A stretch of 64,000 nucleotides of DNA from an uncultured Verrucomicrobiota bacterium (GTDB taxonomy: Bacteria > Verrucomicrobiota > Verrucomicrobiia > Opitutales > Opitutaceae). The stretch is taken from NCBI GenBank assembly GCA_903906135.1, contig CAIVJE010000123.1, forward strand, positions 1 through 64,000, written 5' to 3'. The translations under genes and the position numbers were made by a program. A model generated the notes under the pieces. That model was not told the DNA's origin. It saw only the letters and a list, made by a program, of their open reading frames with translations, and did not search any database. Below, piece after piece: positions 1 to 9,166 of this stretch (position 1 is the first letter of the stretch; each line of letters begins with the position of its first letter).

Positions 1-2354
1 CCCCAGTCAGCAAATTTACCCAGCTTAATCGTTGCCGCTTCCATGTGTGGATTGAGCGCCAACAGCATCCGCTGTGGTCCTTGACTCCCATCTGCATTAT
101 AAACCGCCACCATGGCGGGTCCGTCGAGCTGAGCGAGGCATTGAAAAAATCCCTCGCTGGGCCGCGACCACTGGCGCAACAGGTGTCCGCGGGGCGAACG
201 CCGAAACGCAATCCAGTCAGCAAAATACTGATGCGTGGCGGCGAAACGGGTAAGCCGGTCGTAATCGAGCGCATTCAGATCTCCGCGCTGATAAGTATTA
301 GCTACGCCATATTTTGAACGTAAAAAATCTTGGCCGGCCGCCAGCAAGGGAATCCCAATCGAGGCAAAGAGAATCGCCGCCATCAAGTGCGTGCGTTGCC
401 GATCAGCCGTAGTCGGATCGCAGCCATTATGATCGCCGCACTCCGTGATCATATCCACCCACGTCCGATCGTCGTGCGACTCCGTGTAATTCACGGTCTG
501 GGCTGGCCAGTACGCAAAATGCCACGGCGAGCCCTTCAAAAAATATTCCATTTTTCCCGCCGTGCCCCGGCCGTGCACGTAAGCCCGCAAGAAATCCCGA
601 TACCCGTCATTCCATGAGGCATAGCCCGTGGGGCGCAAAGCCGCCGCACTGTGCCCCCGAAAACTCCAAGGCTCGGCAATTAAAATAACATCAGATTTCA
701 CTTTTTTAACCGCCACCTCAATCGTGCGCATTACGTCCACCCCGATCAATTCCGCTAAATCAAAACGAAAACCATCGACGCCATACACTTCGATCAAGTG
801 GATGAGACTATCGCTGAGGAGCCGCGTTGCCATCGCCGAGCGACAGCGGACATCATTACCACAACCGCTGCCGTTGGTGAGCCGCCCGTGATCATCGAGT
901 TCAAAATAGTAAAGCTTATCAATTAACTGCAGGTGGGCCGGTTCCCCCACATGATTATAAACGACATCGATAATCACCGCGATCCCTTGACGATGGAAAG
1001 CAGCCACGAGTGCTTGAAATTCTTTGACGACCTGAATGCTTCCCGGGATCAAACCATAACCGCTCGTCGGTGCAAAAAAATTGGTGGTCATGTAACCCCA
1101 ATGATAATCGGCCGGCTGCCCAGCATCATTCTGATGAATCGGCTGCAACTCGACCGCGTTCACGCCCAATTTTTTTAAATAAAAATCAGGGTGATTTACC
1201 CACTGCGTCAGACCGGCAAACCCTAAGCGCTCGTGCGCCGCGAGTGGGAGTGGCGCCTGCGCGACGAGATCACGCACGTGCGCCTCGGCGATCACCAAAT
1301 CCTGCCAGGGCGGCGTAGCCAACGATCGGTCCCCGCGCCCCACCCAAGCGGGATCGAGCACTATCCCTGGACCGGCGGGCCCCACTGCCGCCTGGGCATA
1401 GGGATCGAGCACCTTGTGACTGGGATGAAAACGACCAAAAAAATCATGGGGCCCATTGATTGAGTACCAATAATACCAGCCATGTAGATTTCGATCGAGC
1501 TGCGCTTCCCACACTCCGGACCAACGGCCGGCCTCGTGCCGTCGGTCTAATTCATAGCCAAAAGCGTGCTCCGGCTCAGTTGATTTTTCGCAAAGGAAAA
1601 GCCGCACATACTTAGCCCGGGGCGCAAAGAGCCGAAACGTCGTCCCGGCTTGATGCACCTGCGCGCCCATTGGCAGCGGACTGCTCATCTCATGGAAGAA
1701 CTTCCCCAAGCGCAGCCGAGTCTTCGGCGCGTGCCGACCATCCCGCACATGTATCACTGAATAAGTCTGCGTCAGCAGCAGCGGCTCAACGGTCGTAAAT
1801 TGAAATAAATTCCGCCCCGTGCGGTGAGGAAAAATCGCCCGATTTAAATACTCCTGACCCGCACTAACCCCATTGCTCGCCTCACGCGGCAACTCCAACC
1901 AACGACCTTCCGCAGTAATAAATTTAAATTGTTGCGGCGGCACGGTGAGCAAGGGCTCGGCGCGGGTCCGCCCAATCCAGACGGGCTGACCATTTAACAA
2001 GCTCAACTGCAAGCGCCACTCAGCCTGACCAATGGCCGCAGCCCAGCCATTGAAGCTACCCGCAACATAAACTGGCGTCGTGTTAAAATCGATCCAGCTG
2101 TAATCAACCGGATCGAGTACGAAAACCAATTGCCCCACCTCATCAACGTAGTACGCCGCCTCTTCGGCATAGAGTGACGGCGGCGCCGGACCCAAATCAG
2201 CAAAAGCAAAATTCGGCTCACCTGGCGCCAACAGCGGGAGCGCATCGCCGTGCCAATCGACATCAAGCGCAATCACGCCCGAAGAAGTTGAATTCAACCA
2301 AGCGCGAACAATGCGATGAGGATAATCAACCATTGGCGACACCCGATTCGTCAT
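1..2354 (-). CDS. GH13 alpha-glucan debranching-type enzyme (pullulanase-like), 3' end off window
   Basis: This gene hydrolyses or debranches alpha-1,4/1,6-glucans such as glycogen; the class is inferred from its motifs. It is absent from the ORF track because no stop lies inside the window, but reading the minus strand from ATG at 2354 gives about 784 uninterrupted codons. An early region contains YVAGSFNGW, like a glycogen-binding module, followed by a CBM48-like stretch (FRLFAPRAKYVRLFL) and then the GH13 barrel. The four GH13 regions are visible: DVVYNHVGE, DGFRFDLAEL (nucleophile Asp near residue 530), LIAEPW (acid/base Glu near 560) and YTESHDD (Asp near 625). NGSGCGND is typical of pullulanase/isoamylase-type members. 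No signal peptide is visible, so it is probably cytoplasmic. Its ATG overlaps the stop of the upstream phosphodiesterase gene (ATGA). The exact GH13 subfamily is not certain. Confidence 0.88.
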   Translation of the reverse strand, partial: MTNRVSPMVDYPHRIVRAWLNSTSSGVIALDVDWHGDALPLLAPGEPNFAFADLGPAPPSLYAEEAAYYVDEVGQLVFVLDPVDYSWIDFNTTPVYVAGSFNGWAAAIGQAEWRLQLSLLNGQPVWIGRTRAEPLLTVPPQQFKFITAEGRWLELPREASNGVSAGQEYLNRAIFPHRTGRNLFQFTTVEPLLLTQTYSVIHVRDGRHAPKTRLRLGKFFHEMSSPLPMGAQVHQAGTTFRLFAPRAKYVRLFLCEKSTEPEHAFGYELDRRHEAGRWSGVWEAQLDRNLHGWYYWYSINGPHDFFGRFHPSHKVLDPYAQAAVGPAGPGIVLDPAWVGRGDRSLATPPWQDLVIAEAHVRDLVAQAPLPLAAHERLGFAGLTQWVNHPDFYLKKLGVNAVELQPIHQNDAGQPADYHWGYMTTNFFAPTSGYGLIPGSIQVVKEFQALVAAFHRQGIAVIIDVVYNHVGEPAHLQLIDKLYYFELDDHGRLTNGSGCGNDVRCRSAMATRLLSDSLIHLIEVYGVDGFRFDLAELIGVDVMRTIEVAVKKVKSDVILIAEPWSFRGHSAAALRPTGYASWNDGYRDFLRAYVHGRGTAGKMEYFLKGSPWHFAYWPAQTVNYTESHDDRTWVDMITECGDHNGCDPTTADRQRTHLMAAILFASIGIPLLAAGQDFLRSKYGVANTYQRGDLNALDYDRLTRFAATHQYFADWIAFRRSPRGHLLRQWSRPSEGFFQCLAQLDGPAMVAVYNADGSQGPQRMLLALNPHMEAATIKLGKFADW

Positions 2355-3313
2355 GGAGCAGGGGGATTAATCAAGGCCGCTAACACCGGGCGACCATCAA
2401 AATACGGTAGCTGGGATAAACCTAATAAGTAACAGGCCGTCGCACAGGTATCTTCTGTATTAACCACCAAATCAGCGTCGCGGGTGAGGTCACCCGGCTG
2501 GACGTGCGGCCCTACCATAATCCAAGGAATATGCCGACTCCGCGGATCATCCTCCTGCCCGTGCGTCTTACCCGCCCCGCCATGGTCGGACGTCAGCATC
2601 ACCACGGTGCGCTCCGTCAAACCCGCCCGCGCCAGCGCGGTAAAGATCCGCTGCACCTGGCCATCCGCCTTTTCGATGGTAGCTAATTGCTCGACCGAAG
2701 CCCAACCATATTTGTGGCCAGCGTAGTCCACCGCGGGAAAATGTATAAATAAAACCTCCGGCTGGTGCGCGGCGATCATGTTCTCCGCTGCGACGACGAC
2801 GGACTCATCCTCGGCCTCGTCTTTACTGGATACATCAACAAATTGAATCGTGCCGGGCTTGTTGAGGCCATTAAACTTAGTTTTCCCCGCTGCCAATGCG
2901 GTCGTGTAACCCGCACGACGCGCCTGCTCAAACAGCGTCGGATAATTGGGGTATATCGCTGCCTTCAGCGGTAAATCTGTATTCCATAAAATGCCGTGCT
3001 TACGCGGCTTCACCGCCGTCAGCATGCTGATATGCGATGGCAAGGTAGTGCCCAAGGCCGTGGTTTTTGCCCAAAAAGTATAGGCGCCGCGAGCGATGAG
3101 ACCGCGCAGGGTCGGCGTGTTGGCCAACAAGAGTCGATCCGGCCGCAGTCCATCGATACTGATGATGACTACGTGATCGATATCGGGGTAAGGTCGGACC
3201 GGCCGGGCCGATGTTCGCGCAGGAATAGCTAAAGGCGTAGCCGCCGTAGGCGTAAATGTTTCTGCCCGCATCGTGATCACCACAAAGCACAGGCTGATGA
3301 TAAAAGATCGCAT
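2351..3313 (-). CDS. Secreted type I phosphodiesterase / nucleotide pyrophosphatase family protein
   Basis: This is an alkaline-phosphatase-superfamily hydrolase that should cleave phosphodiester or pyrophosphate bonds in the periplasm. The first ~18 residues form a signal peptide ([20 protein letters not shown]). The metal-binding DGLRPD motif is followed by the nucleophile segment TTLPSH (Thr), and later by [13 protein letters not shown] and SDHGG, which supply the usual Asp/His metal ligands. At 320 residues it has the normal length for a minimal catalytic domain of the ENPP type. It is the first gene of a minus-strand pair and its stop overlaps the start of the GH13 gene, which implies coupled translation. 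The substrate is unknown; the GH13 neighbour could hint at sugar-nucleotide or phosphorylated glucan turnover, but that is speculation. Confidence 0.85.
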   Translation of the reverse strand: MRSFIISLCFVVITMRAETFTPTAATPLAIPARTSARPVRPYPDIDHVVIISIDGLRPDRLLLANTPTLRGLIARGAYTFWAKTTALGTTLPSHISMLTAVKPRKHGILWNTDLPLKAAIYPNYPTLFEQARRAGYTTALAAGKTKFNGLNKPGTIQFVDVSSKDEAEDESVVVAAENMIAAHQPEVLFIHFPAVDYAGHKYGWASVEQLATIEKADGQVQRIFTALARAGLTERTVVMLTSDHGGAGKTHGQEDDPRSRHIPWIMVGPHVQPGDLTRDADLVVNTEDTCATACYLLGLSQLPYFDGRPVLAALINPPAP

Positions 3314-3438
3314 TCCCTGAAGCTAAGCCCCCGCCCTCATCTGTAAAGCATCACCGCGCGCAGCATAATATGCGGGGTGTCGGATTGTCCCGCGCAGGTG
3401 GATTGACAAAAAGCCCGCGCCTCGAACTGCTTGAGCAG

Positions 3439-4557
3439 ATGGAACGTATCTTAGTCGCCATGTCCGGCGGCGTCGACAGCAGCGTCGCCGCTCTCCTCCT
3501 GAAGCAACAAGGCTTCACGGTAGTCGGTGCGTACATGAAAAACTGGATCAATGAAGATAACGTGATCGGCCACTGCCCCTGGATGCAGGATATCGCTGAT
3601 GCCCGCGCGGTAGCGGATCAACTCGGCATTGAATTTCGCGTCGTCAATCTCATGGACGACTACCGCCGACTGATCGTGGATTATCTCCTCGAAGGCTACC
3701 AGCACGGGCTCACCCCCAATCCTGATGTGATGTGCAATAGTCGTATTAAATTTGGCGTCCTCCGCGCCTATGCCGAAGCGGAAGGCTTCACCGCCCTTGC
3801 GACTGGTCACTATGCCCAACGCATCGCGATCGCTCCGGATCATTATATTTTAAAGGAAGGGCTCGATAAAAATAAGGACCAATCCTACTTCCTCGCGCTC
3901 CTGACGCAGGCGCAGTTGCGTTTCGCCCGCTTTCCCATTGGGCATCTGCCTAAGCCCGAACTGCGGCAGATCGCCGCCGCCGCCCACCTCGCGACGGCGG
4001 ATAAAAAAGATAGCCAGGGCATCTGCTTCATTGGGGCCGTGAAGATGGCTGATTTTCTCTCGGCGTACGTCCCCGATCACCCCGGTCCTATTGTGCGCGC
4101 CACGGATGGCCAAATTCTCGGCGAACATCGCGGGCTTCACTATTACACCATCGGCCAGCGCCGGGGGATTCGCATTCCGTCCAACACGGACGATCAAGCT
4201 TATGTCGTCACCGGCAAACGCGTCAGCGATCACGCCTTACTCGTCGCTTTCGACAGCCCGACTGCACCTGGCCTATGGACCAACGAATGCCAAGTTCACA
4301 GCCTCAGCTTCATCGGTGAGCCCATCACGCCATCGAATGCGAGCTCACCGCAAGCCATCGAATGCCGGGTGCGCTACCGCGACCCGCGCGTCGCGATCAA
4401 TTTTTATCCGACCATAGAAGCAGGCGATCCCGCCGTGCCGCCAACAATCAGGTCCGCCCGAATCACTTTTACCCAACCGCAACGCGCGCTCGCCTCCGGC
4501 CAAATCATGGCGCTCTACCGTGGCGAGCAACTGCTCGGCGGCGGCGTATTTGCCTAA
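3439..4557 (+). CDS. mnmA: tRNA-specific 2-thiouridylase MnmA
   Basis: MnmA thiolates U34 of Glu, Gln and Lys tRNAs in the cytoplasm, using ATP and a persulfide relay. The PP-loop SGGVDSS lies at the N-terminus, the first catalytic cysteine is in [12 protein letters not shown] and the second in [18 protein letters not shown] is also characteristic. The track ORF begins 23 codons earlier, but MnmA proteins start a few residues before the PP-loop, so I choose ATG 3439 ([11 protein letters not shown]), giving 372 residues, the usual family size. It is transcribed divergently from the phosphodiesterase gene across a ~125 bp gap. No Shine-Dalgarno sequence is obvious. Function is certain at family level. 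Confidence 0.97.
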   Translation: MERILVAMSGGVDSSVAALLLKQQGFTVVGAYMKNWINEDNVIGHCPWMQDIADARAVADQLGIEFRVVNLMDDYRRLIVDYLLEGYQHGLTPNPDVMCNSRIKFGVLRAYAEAEGFTALATGHYAQRIAIAPDHYILKEGLDKNKDQSYFLALLTQAQLRFARFPIGHLPKPELRQIAAAAHLATADKKDSQGICFIGAVKMADFLSAYVPDHPGPIVRATDGQILGEHRGLHYYTIGQRRGIRIPSNTDDQAYVVTGKRVSDHALLVAFDSPTAPGLWTNECQVHSLSFIGEPITPSNASSPQAIECRVRYRDPRVAINFYPTIEAGDPAVPPTIRSARITFTQPQRALASGQIMALYRGEQLLGGGVFA

Positions 4558-4641
4558 GTCCGCCTGATTGACTCACGCGCCCTCGCTGGGGCGACCATTC
4601 CTGCTCTTGCCTCCTAGCTGCTCTTGCGCAAATTTTTCACC

Positions 4642-5412
4642 ATGAAGCGCCCCCCCTCCGCTGCCCTATTTTTATTTTCGTGCCTAGCTGGATTGACCCA
4701 CGCCGAAAATCTCCCGCCCCCTGAAGTGACGGAATATTGGCAGCCCGTACCAGCGGTAGTCACGGCAACCGCGGGCCTCGTTCCCTCCGACGCCATTGTA
4801 TTATTCGATGGCACCTCCCTCGCGGCATGGGAACCACTCAAGGCTGACGGCCACCCTTGGCGCATTGAAGCTGGCGCGATGGTGGTGGCGACTCAGCCCG
4901 CCCCCGCTCCCACGTATGATCAACGGACGAAACAATCTTTCGGTGATATTCAGCTGCATCTCGAATTTCGCACTCCGGCCCAAGTCGTTGGTTCTAGTCA
5001 AGGGCGCGGCAACAGCGGAGTATTTTTCATGGGACTCTATGAATTACAGGTGCTCGATTCGTATAATAACCCCACGTACGTTAACGGCCAAGCTGGCTCA
5101 ATTTATAAACAGCATCCCCCGCTCGTAAATGCCAGCCGCCCCCCCGGCGAGTGGCAGACCTATGAGGCCGTCTTTATCGCCCCGCGCTTTGCGGCGGATG
5201 GCACCCTGATCAGCCCCGCGCGGCTGACGGTTTTGCATAATGGCGTGCTCGTGCAGCACGATGCGATCATCCGCGGGCCGACGGCTTGGCGCGGCGAACC
5301 CAAGTATGTTCCGCATGCCGCTAAACTTCCGCTCATGCTGCAGGATCACCGCAATCCCGTCGCGTTTCGCAATATCTGGATCCGCGAACTCACCTTGCCG
5401 ACTCATCCCTAA
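4642..5412 (+). CDS. Secreted DUF1080 (3-keto-disaccharide hydrolase-like) protein
   Basis: This is a DUF1080-domain protein with a jelly-roll fold related to laminin G/GH16. Some members cleave 3-keto-glycosides, and the family is strongly expanded in Verrucomicrobiota and Planctomycetota. Signature stretches are LFDGTSLAAWEP, FGDIQLHLEFR, RGNSGVFFMGLYELQVLDS and AGSIYKQHPP. A signal peptide (MKRPPSAALFLFSCLAGLTHA) starts at ATG 4642. The track's longer version begins at TTG 4624 and gives a worse signal sequence, so I prefer 4642 (256 residues). It probably acts in the periplasm or outside the cell. The following dienelactone hydrolase gene starts only 15 bp downstream, so the two may be co-transcribed. 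Substrate not determined. Confidence 0.88.
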   Translation: MKRPPSAALFLFSCLAGLTHAENLPPPEVTEYWQPVPAVVTATAGLVPSDAIVLFDGTSLAAWEPLKADGHPWRIEAGAMVVATQPAPAPTYDQRTKQSFGDIQLHLEFRTPAQVVGSSQGRGNSGVFFMGLYELQVLDSYNNPTYVNGQAGSIYKQHPPLVNASRPPGEWQTYEAVFIAPRFAADGTLISPARLTVLHNGVLVQHDAIIRGPTAWRGEPKYVPHAAKLPLMLQDHRNPVAFRNIWIRELTLPTHP

Positions 5413-5427
5413 GCTCGCCCTCCAACC

Positions 5428-6216
5428 ATGACGATTAGAGACCCAGAAAATTGTGATCTCAGTACGCCTTCAGGGCCCATGCGCACCGTCGTATTTCGTC
5501 CAACGGCGCCGGGGCGTTATCCGGGGATTTTACTCTACTCCGAAATTTTTCAAATCACTGGTCCGATCCGCCGCACCGCCGCCTTGTTGGCTGGTCACGG
5601 CTTCATTGTAGCGGTACCAGAAATTTATCACGAATTCGAGCCGGCCGGCACGGTGCTCGCTTACGATACCGCGGGGGCAGAGCGCGGCAATGCGCTCAAG
5701 ACGACTAAACCGCTGGCAAACTATGATGCCGATGCGCGGGCGGTAATCACCTATCTCCAAAATCACGCAGCCTGCACCGGCCGACTGGGGGCGCTAGGGA
5801 TTTGCATCGGCGGTCATCTGGCCTTCCGCGCGGCCATGAATTCCACCGTGCTCGCCACCGTTTGTTTTTACGCGACCGATATTCACAAACGCGGCCTCGG
5901 CCATGGGCTGAACGACAACTCCCTTGACCGCATTCCAGAAATCACTGGCGAACTGCTCATGCTCTGGGGCCGACAAGATCCCCACGTTCCCCTCGAAGGT
6001 CGGCAAAAAATCCACGCCGCCCTGCACGCCGCCGGGACCCACTTCACTTGGCACGAATTCAACGGCGCCCATGCCTTCATGCGCGATGAGGGCGCCCGTT
6101 ATGATCCCGAACTCAGCTTGCAGTGCTATGCCCTCGCGCTCGGACTTTTTCACCGCAAACTCGGCGCCGGAGATCAAGCCGCGGCTGTCACGGGCGCCAC
6201 GGAGACTAAGCACTGA
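5428..6216 (+). CDS. Dienelactone hydrolase family protein
   Basis: This is an alpha/beta hydrolase of the dienelactone hydrolase family, 262 residues long. The nucleophile elbow is GICIGG, with Cys as in true dienelactone hydrolases rather than Ser. The acid residue is in LLMLWGRQDPHVP and the catalytic His in NGAHAFMRDEG. No signal peptide is visible, so it should be cytoplasmic. It follows the DUF1080 gene closely and precedes the GT39-like gene by 14 bp on the same strand. No aromatic-degradation genes are nearby, so the substrate may be a different ester or lactone; family assignment is strong and the reaction is uncertain. Confidence 0.9.
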   Translation: MTIRDPENCDLSTPSGPMRTVVFRPTAPGRYPGILLYSEIFQITGPIRRTAALLAGHGFIVAVPEIYHEFEPAGTVLAYDTAGAERGNALKTTKPLANYDADARAVITYLQNHAACTGRLGALGICIGGHLAFRAAMNSTVLATVCFYATDIHKRGLGHGLNDNSLDRIPEITGELLMLWGRQDPHVPLEGRQKIHAALHAAGTHFTWHEFNGAHAFMRDEGARYDPELSLQCYALALGLFHRKLGAGDQAAAVTGATETKH

Positions 6217-6230
6217 GCGGCACCCTCCCG

Positions 6231-7754
6231 ATGTCCAGCGCCCCAGCCCAACGCCCGGCGCTGATCCCAGCTTGGGTTTGGATCACCCTCCCCTTTTTAT
6301 TGGGCGCATGGTTGCGCACACGAAATCTCATGGGGCCCGCGCCTTTTGTCGATGAAGGCGCGAATATTTTAACCGCCCTAGACCCGCGCGTGCGGAGCGC
6401 CTTTGAGCCGCTGGCGCAAGGTCGGCCGTGGCTCATTTATTTATTTCAACCCGCGGGCTGGTGGCCCGCCCAGGCCCTCGCCACCGCCCGCCTCATGAGC
6501 GCGGGCGCGGGCCTCGCCACCATGGCTGCGCTGGGCTGGACCCTGTATCAGCTGGCCGGACGCACCGCGGCTTTATTCGGCTTATGGTTATGGGCGGTGC
6601 TTCCCTTGGCGGTTTTCCACGAACGCCTGGCCCTCCAGGATCCCTTCGTCACTGCTCTGCTGGCTTGGTCCGTGGCTTTGATGACGGCTGGTAGTTTAAA
6701 AAAATCAGTCCCGGCAATCTGGTCGATGGCCGCCGGTAGTTTATTCGGCACGGCATTTCTCCTGAAAATTTCCGCCCTCTTCGCACTGCCTTGGCTCGGT
6801 CTATTTTATTTTGCGCTGCAGCGTCAGGTCGGTCGACCCTCCCTTGATGGGCGCCTCAGCTACCTCGCCCTCGGCGCCTTTATTCCGCTGCTATCGCTCG
6901 GCCGAGACCTCCTCCAATTAGGGAGTCGGCTCGATCGTTACCACGCGCTGCCAAATTTCATGATGGCCGATACTCTCACCGCCGCAGCGGCGCGCCTGCC
7001 GGCTTGGCTCAGCTATTACTCGGGTTATCATGGCTGGCCCTTAATAATATTATGGAGCGCGGCAGCGGTGCTCGCCATTCGCCAGCGTCACCCGCTCGCC
7101 CTGGGCGCGGGCCTCGGCTGGTTGACTTCGCTCGTGGTCACGGCGCTCGGCTACCAACAAGTCTTTGCCCGCTACCTGCTACCTGATCAGTTGCCACTGA
7201 TTATTTTCTGGGCCCTCGCGGGCAGCGCGGGGGGAAAAGTAATCGGCCAATTTAAAATTCTCCTGCTCGGCCTCCTCGTGCTGGTGCTCGCCCTCTGGGG
7301 CCGCATCTCGTGGCAAATCGGCACGGAGCCACGTACGGCGAATATCCCGCCCACCGAAATCACCCAATACTTTACCGGCCCATGGAGTGGTCGCGGTCTC
7401 ACGGAAGTATGCGCCTATCTGCACACCTATGCAGACCAACACCAAGTGCGCTGCGTGGTCCTGACCCACCGCTACCTACGACCTGGGTGCTACGGTTTGC
7501 TCTTAGCCGAACGCGCTGATCCACGGCTCAGCATTGTGCCGTTTACCATTTACGAGCCCAGCGATTTGACGGCGACCCGAGCGGGGTTGCGGGCCGTGAC
7601 GGCCGGCCGGCCCGTGGCATTTTTTATTTTGTATGAAGGCAGTCTGTACCCACCCCCGCCCTGGCTCGAGGCCCCCGCTAGTCCCGCGCAACGCGTGGCC
7701 GTGGTCCCGCGCGGGCCCGGCGAGGCTTTCACGCTTTATCAATTTACGCCCTGA
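6231..7754 (+). CDS. GT39-like integral membrane glycosyltransferase
   Basis: This 507-residue protein has about ten or more hydrophobic segments and the first-loop acidic motif PFVDEGANIL, as in ArnT/PMT-type (GT-C) glycosyltransferases that use polyprenyl-phosphate sugars. Segments such as LATMAALGWTLYQLAG and FGLWLWAVLPLAVFHERLALQDPF fit the transmembrane core of the family. The last ~120 residues form a soluble, probably periplasmic domain. It is expected to transfer a sugar to a lipid, protein or polysaccharide outside the inner membrane. It begins 14 bp after the dienelactone hydrolase gene and converges with the coiled-coil gene, the two stops being about 9 bp apart. Acceptor and donor are unknown. 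Confidence 0.78.
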   Translation: MSSAPAQRPALIPAWVWITLPFLLGAWLRTRNLMGPAPFVDEGANILTALDPRVRSAFEPLAQGRPWLIYLFQPAGWWPAQALATARLMSAGAGLATMAALGWTLYQLAGRTAALFGLWLWAVLPLAVFHERLALQDPFVTALLAWSVALMTAGSLKKSVPAIWSMAAGSLFGTAFLLKISALFALPWLGLFYFALQRQVGRPSLDGRLSYLALGAFIPLLSLGRDLLQLGSRLDRYHALPNFMMADTLTAAAARLPAWLSYYSGYHGWPLIILWSAAAVLAIRQRHPLALGAGLGWLTSLVVTALGYQQVFARYLLPDQLPLIIFWALAGSAGGKVIGQFKILLLGLLVLVLALWGRISWQIGTEPRTANIPPTEITQYFTGPWSGRGLTEVCAYLHTYADQHQVRCVVLTHRYLRPGCYGLLLAERADPRLSIVPFTIYEPSDLTATRAGLRAVTAGRPVAFFILYEGSLYPPPPWLEAPASPAQRVAVVPRGPGEAFTLYQFTP

Positions 7755-7763
7755 GCCAGCGCC

Positions 7764-9152
7764 TCACTGTAATTTAAAAGGTAACCGCTGAAGCCGGGTA
7801 TAGGCTTCCGATAAAACGACGCTCGTCTTTGGCTCAGGATTTTCTCCGGTCTTCAGAATGTAAGCGGCCGTAAAATTACCGAGCACGGCGCAATAGTCGC
7901 TATTGACCATCATGCCAATCAGATCGCCCGTTTTGCTAAAAACGAGATCGCCGCGCTTGGGCGCGATTTCTCCGAATAGGCGCGTGGTAATTCGGTTGTC
8001 GAGCTTCACGTAGCTGGCGTTAGCTGCGTCGATGCGGAAGGGCGTCTCCCCGTAACGACCGTCATCCGCGCGCACCAAGACAGCTTCGGGAAATTTAAAA
8101 GGCTCTGCCGCCAGCCGATAGATTTTCCCACCCATCAGGGCCGCCAGCGAGGCATCGATCGGCGCCACCATCACGCGCGGATCCAAGCGTAGAAAATGCA
8201 GCTCAGCCAAGGGGGCGCTGAAGGAACCCCGGGTCAGCCGACCCGCTACTTGATCATAATCGATCGCGATTTCGCCCAACACAAAAGGCGTGTCGCTCAA
8301 ATGCATCAGCGCATAAATTTGCTGACCGTCGCTCACCAAAATCGTTTGCGTGTTATGCTCCTTCACGGTCGGGCTAAATAGTCCTGGCCGGCGCGCAATA
8401 AATTTTGACTGCACCCGATTCGCCAAAAATTCGCTGAAAATAATATTGGGATTAATGGGCCGATTACTGCGAATCTCCTGACTCAGAGCGCCTGATTGCT
8501 GGGCCAATTGACCCACGCCCAGCGTCAGCTGCGAAGTTTGCTCCTGCACTTTAGCGCGCTCGAGTCGCTCGACTTCCACCTGCTGCTTGGCCTCGGTCAG
8601 ATTTTGACTAATCAGCTTTTTTTCCTGCTCGGCTACGCGCACGGCGACATTGAGATTTTCAATCCGCTGACGGGCTTCGGCATTTTGCCGATCCAAGCGC
8701 ACCAACTCAGCTTTCTGCCGTTCCGCCTCAGCGCGACGCTCTTCAAGTTCCCGCTGCATTTTGGCCAACTGTTCCTTGGACAAGGCCGCCTCCTGCGCGG
8801 TGGCCGTAAAACGTTTTTCTAATTCGCGGGTACTTGATTGGTTGGCCGCCAACGAATTTTCGAGCTGGCCCTTCTGCTGTTGCAACGCCGCCAGATTTTT
8901 CTCGCGCTCCGACAAAGAACCGCGCGTAGCGGCTAGCTGCGTGGCGAGTGCGTCGGAGGCAGTTTTTTCATCCTCGAGCGTGAGGCGCATCAACTCGACC
9001 ATGTCCGCATTGATGGCGGGCGCATTGACGGCTGAGCGCGGGGCGGCGGACTCGAGCTGCGTATGCGATGGCTCCGCCTTCTCCCAGCGCGTGAGCGCGA
9101 GGAGATTGAGCAACATAAAGTCGCACATGATTAATAAGAGCGTCTTGTTCAT
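7764..9152 (-). CDS. MotB/ExbD-like N-terminal anchor, long coiled coil and protease-like C-terminal domain
   Basis: The name of this family is not known to me. The 462-residue protein starts with one transmembrane helix carrying an acidic residue (LLLIMCDFMLLNLLAL, Asp11), which resembles the proton-carrying Asp of MotB/ExbD/TolR anchors. Residues ~52-230 are a heptad-rich Gln/Glu/Lys/Ala coiled coil. Residues ~240-440 are a beta-rich globular domain; GDLVFSKTGDLIGMMVN is placed like the GNSGGPLVN..G..VG segment of trypsin-like proteases but lacks the catalytic serine. The gene lies 12 bp downstream of an ExbB/MotA-like gene and has an AAGGAG ribosome site. I infer an ion-driven or mechanical membrane complex; a purely structural role is also possible. 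Confidence 0.72.
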   Translation of the reverse strand: MNKTLLLIMCDFMLLNLLALTRWEKAEPSHTQLESAAPRSAVNAPAINADMVELMRLTLEDEKTASDALATQLAATRGSLSEREKNLAALQQQKGQLENSLAANQSSTRELEKRFTATAQEAALSKEQLAKMQRELEERRAEAERQKAELVRLDRQNAEARQRIENLNVAVRVAEQEKKLISQNLTEAKQQVEVERLERAKVQEQTSQLTLGVGQLAQQSGALSQEIRSNRPINPNIIFSEFLANRVQSKFIARRPGLFSPTVKEHNTQTILVSDGQQIYALMHLSDTPFVLGEIAIDYDQVAGRLTRGSFSAPLAELHFLRLDPRVMVAPIDASLAALMGGKIYRLAAEPFKFPEAVLVRADDGRYGETPFRIDAANASYVKLDNRITTRLFGEIAPKRGDLVFSKTGDLIGMMVNSDYCAVLGNFTAAYILKTGENPEPKTSVVLSEAYTRLQRLPFKLQ

Positions 9153-9160
9153 CGCGCAGT

Positions 9161-9166
9161 CTCCTT
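9161..9166 (-). promoter_or_regulatory. Shine-Dalgarno site AAGGAG of the coiled-coil gene
   Basis: On the minus strand AAGGAG sits 8 bases before ATG 9152 and overlaps the TAA stop of the upstream membrane gene. It fixes the start of the coiled-coil protein and suggests tightly coupled translation of the pair. It stands out because most genes in the window have no such motif. Confidence 0.7.

Noticed and set aside
45-1463. Several plus-strand ORFs (45-317, 330-617, 628-891, 933-1178, 1233-1463)
   Set aside because: They lie opposite the continuous GH13 reading frame on the minus strand, which has all catalytic motifs; they show no recognisable protein features.
3403-3408. TTGACA as -35 promoter box of mnmA
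   Set aside because: No matching -10 box at 16-18 bases, and a start there would leave almost no leader before ATG 3439.
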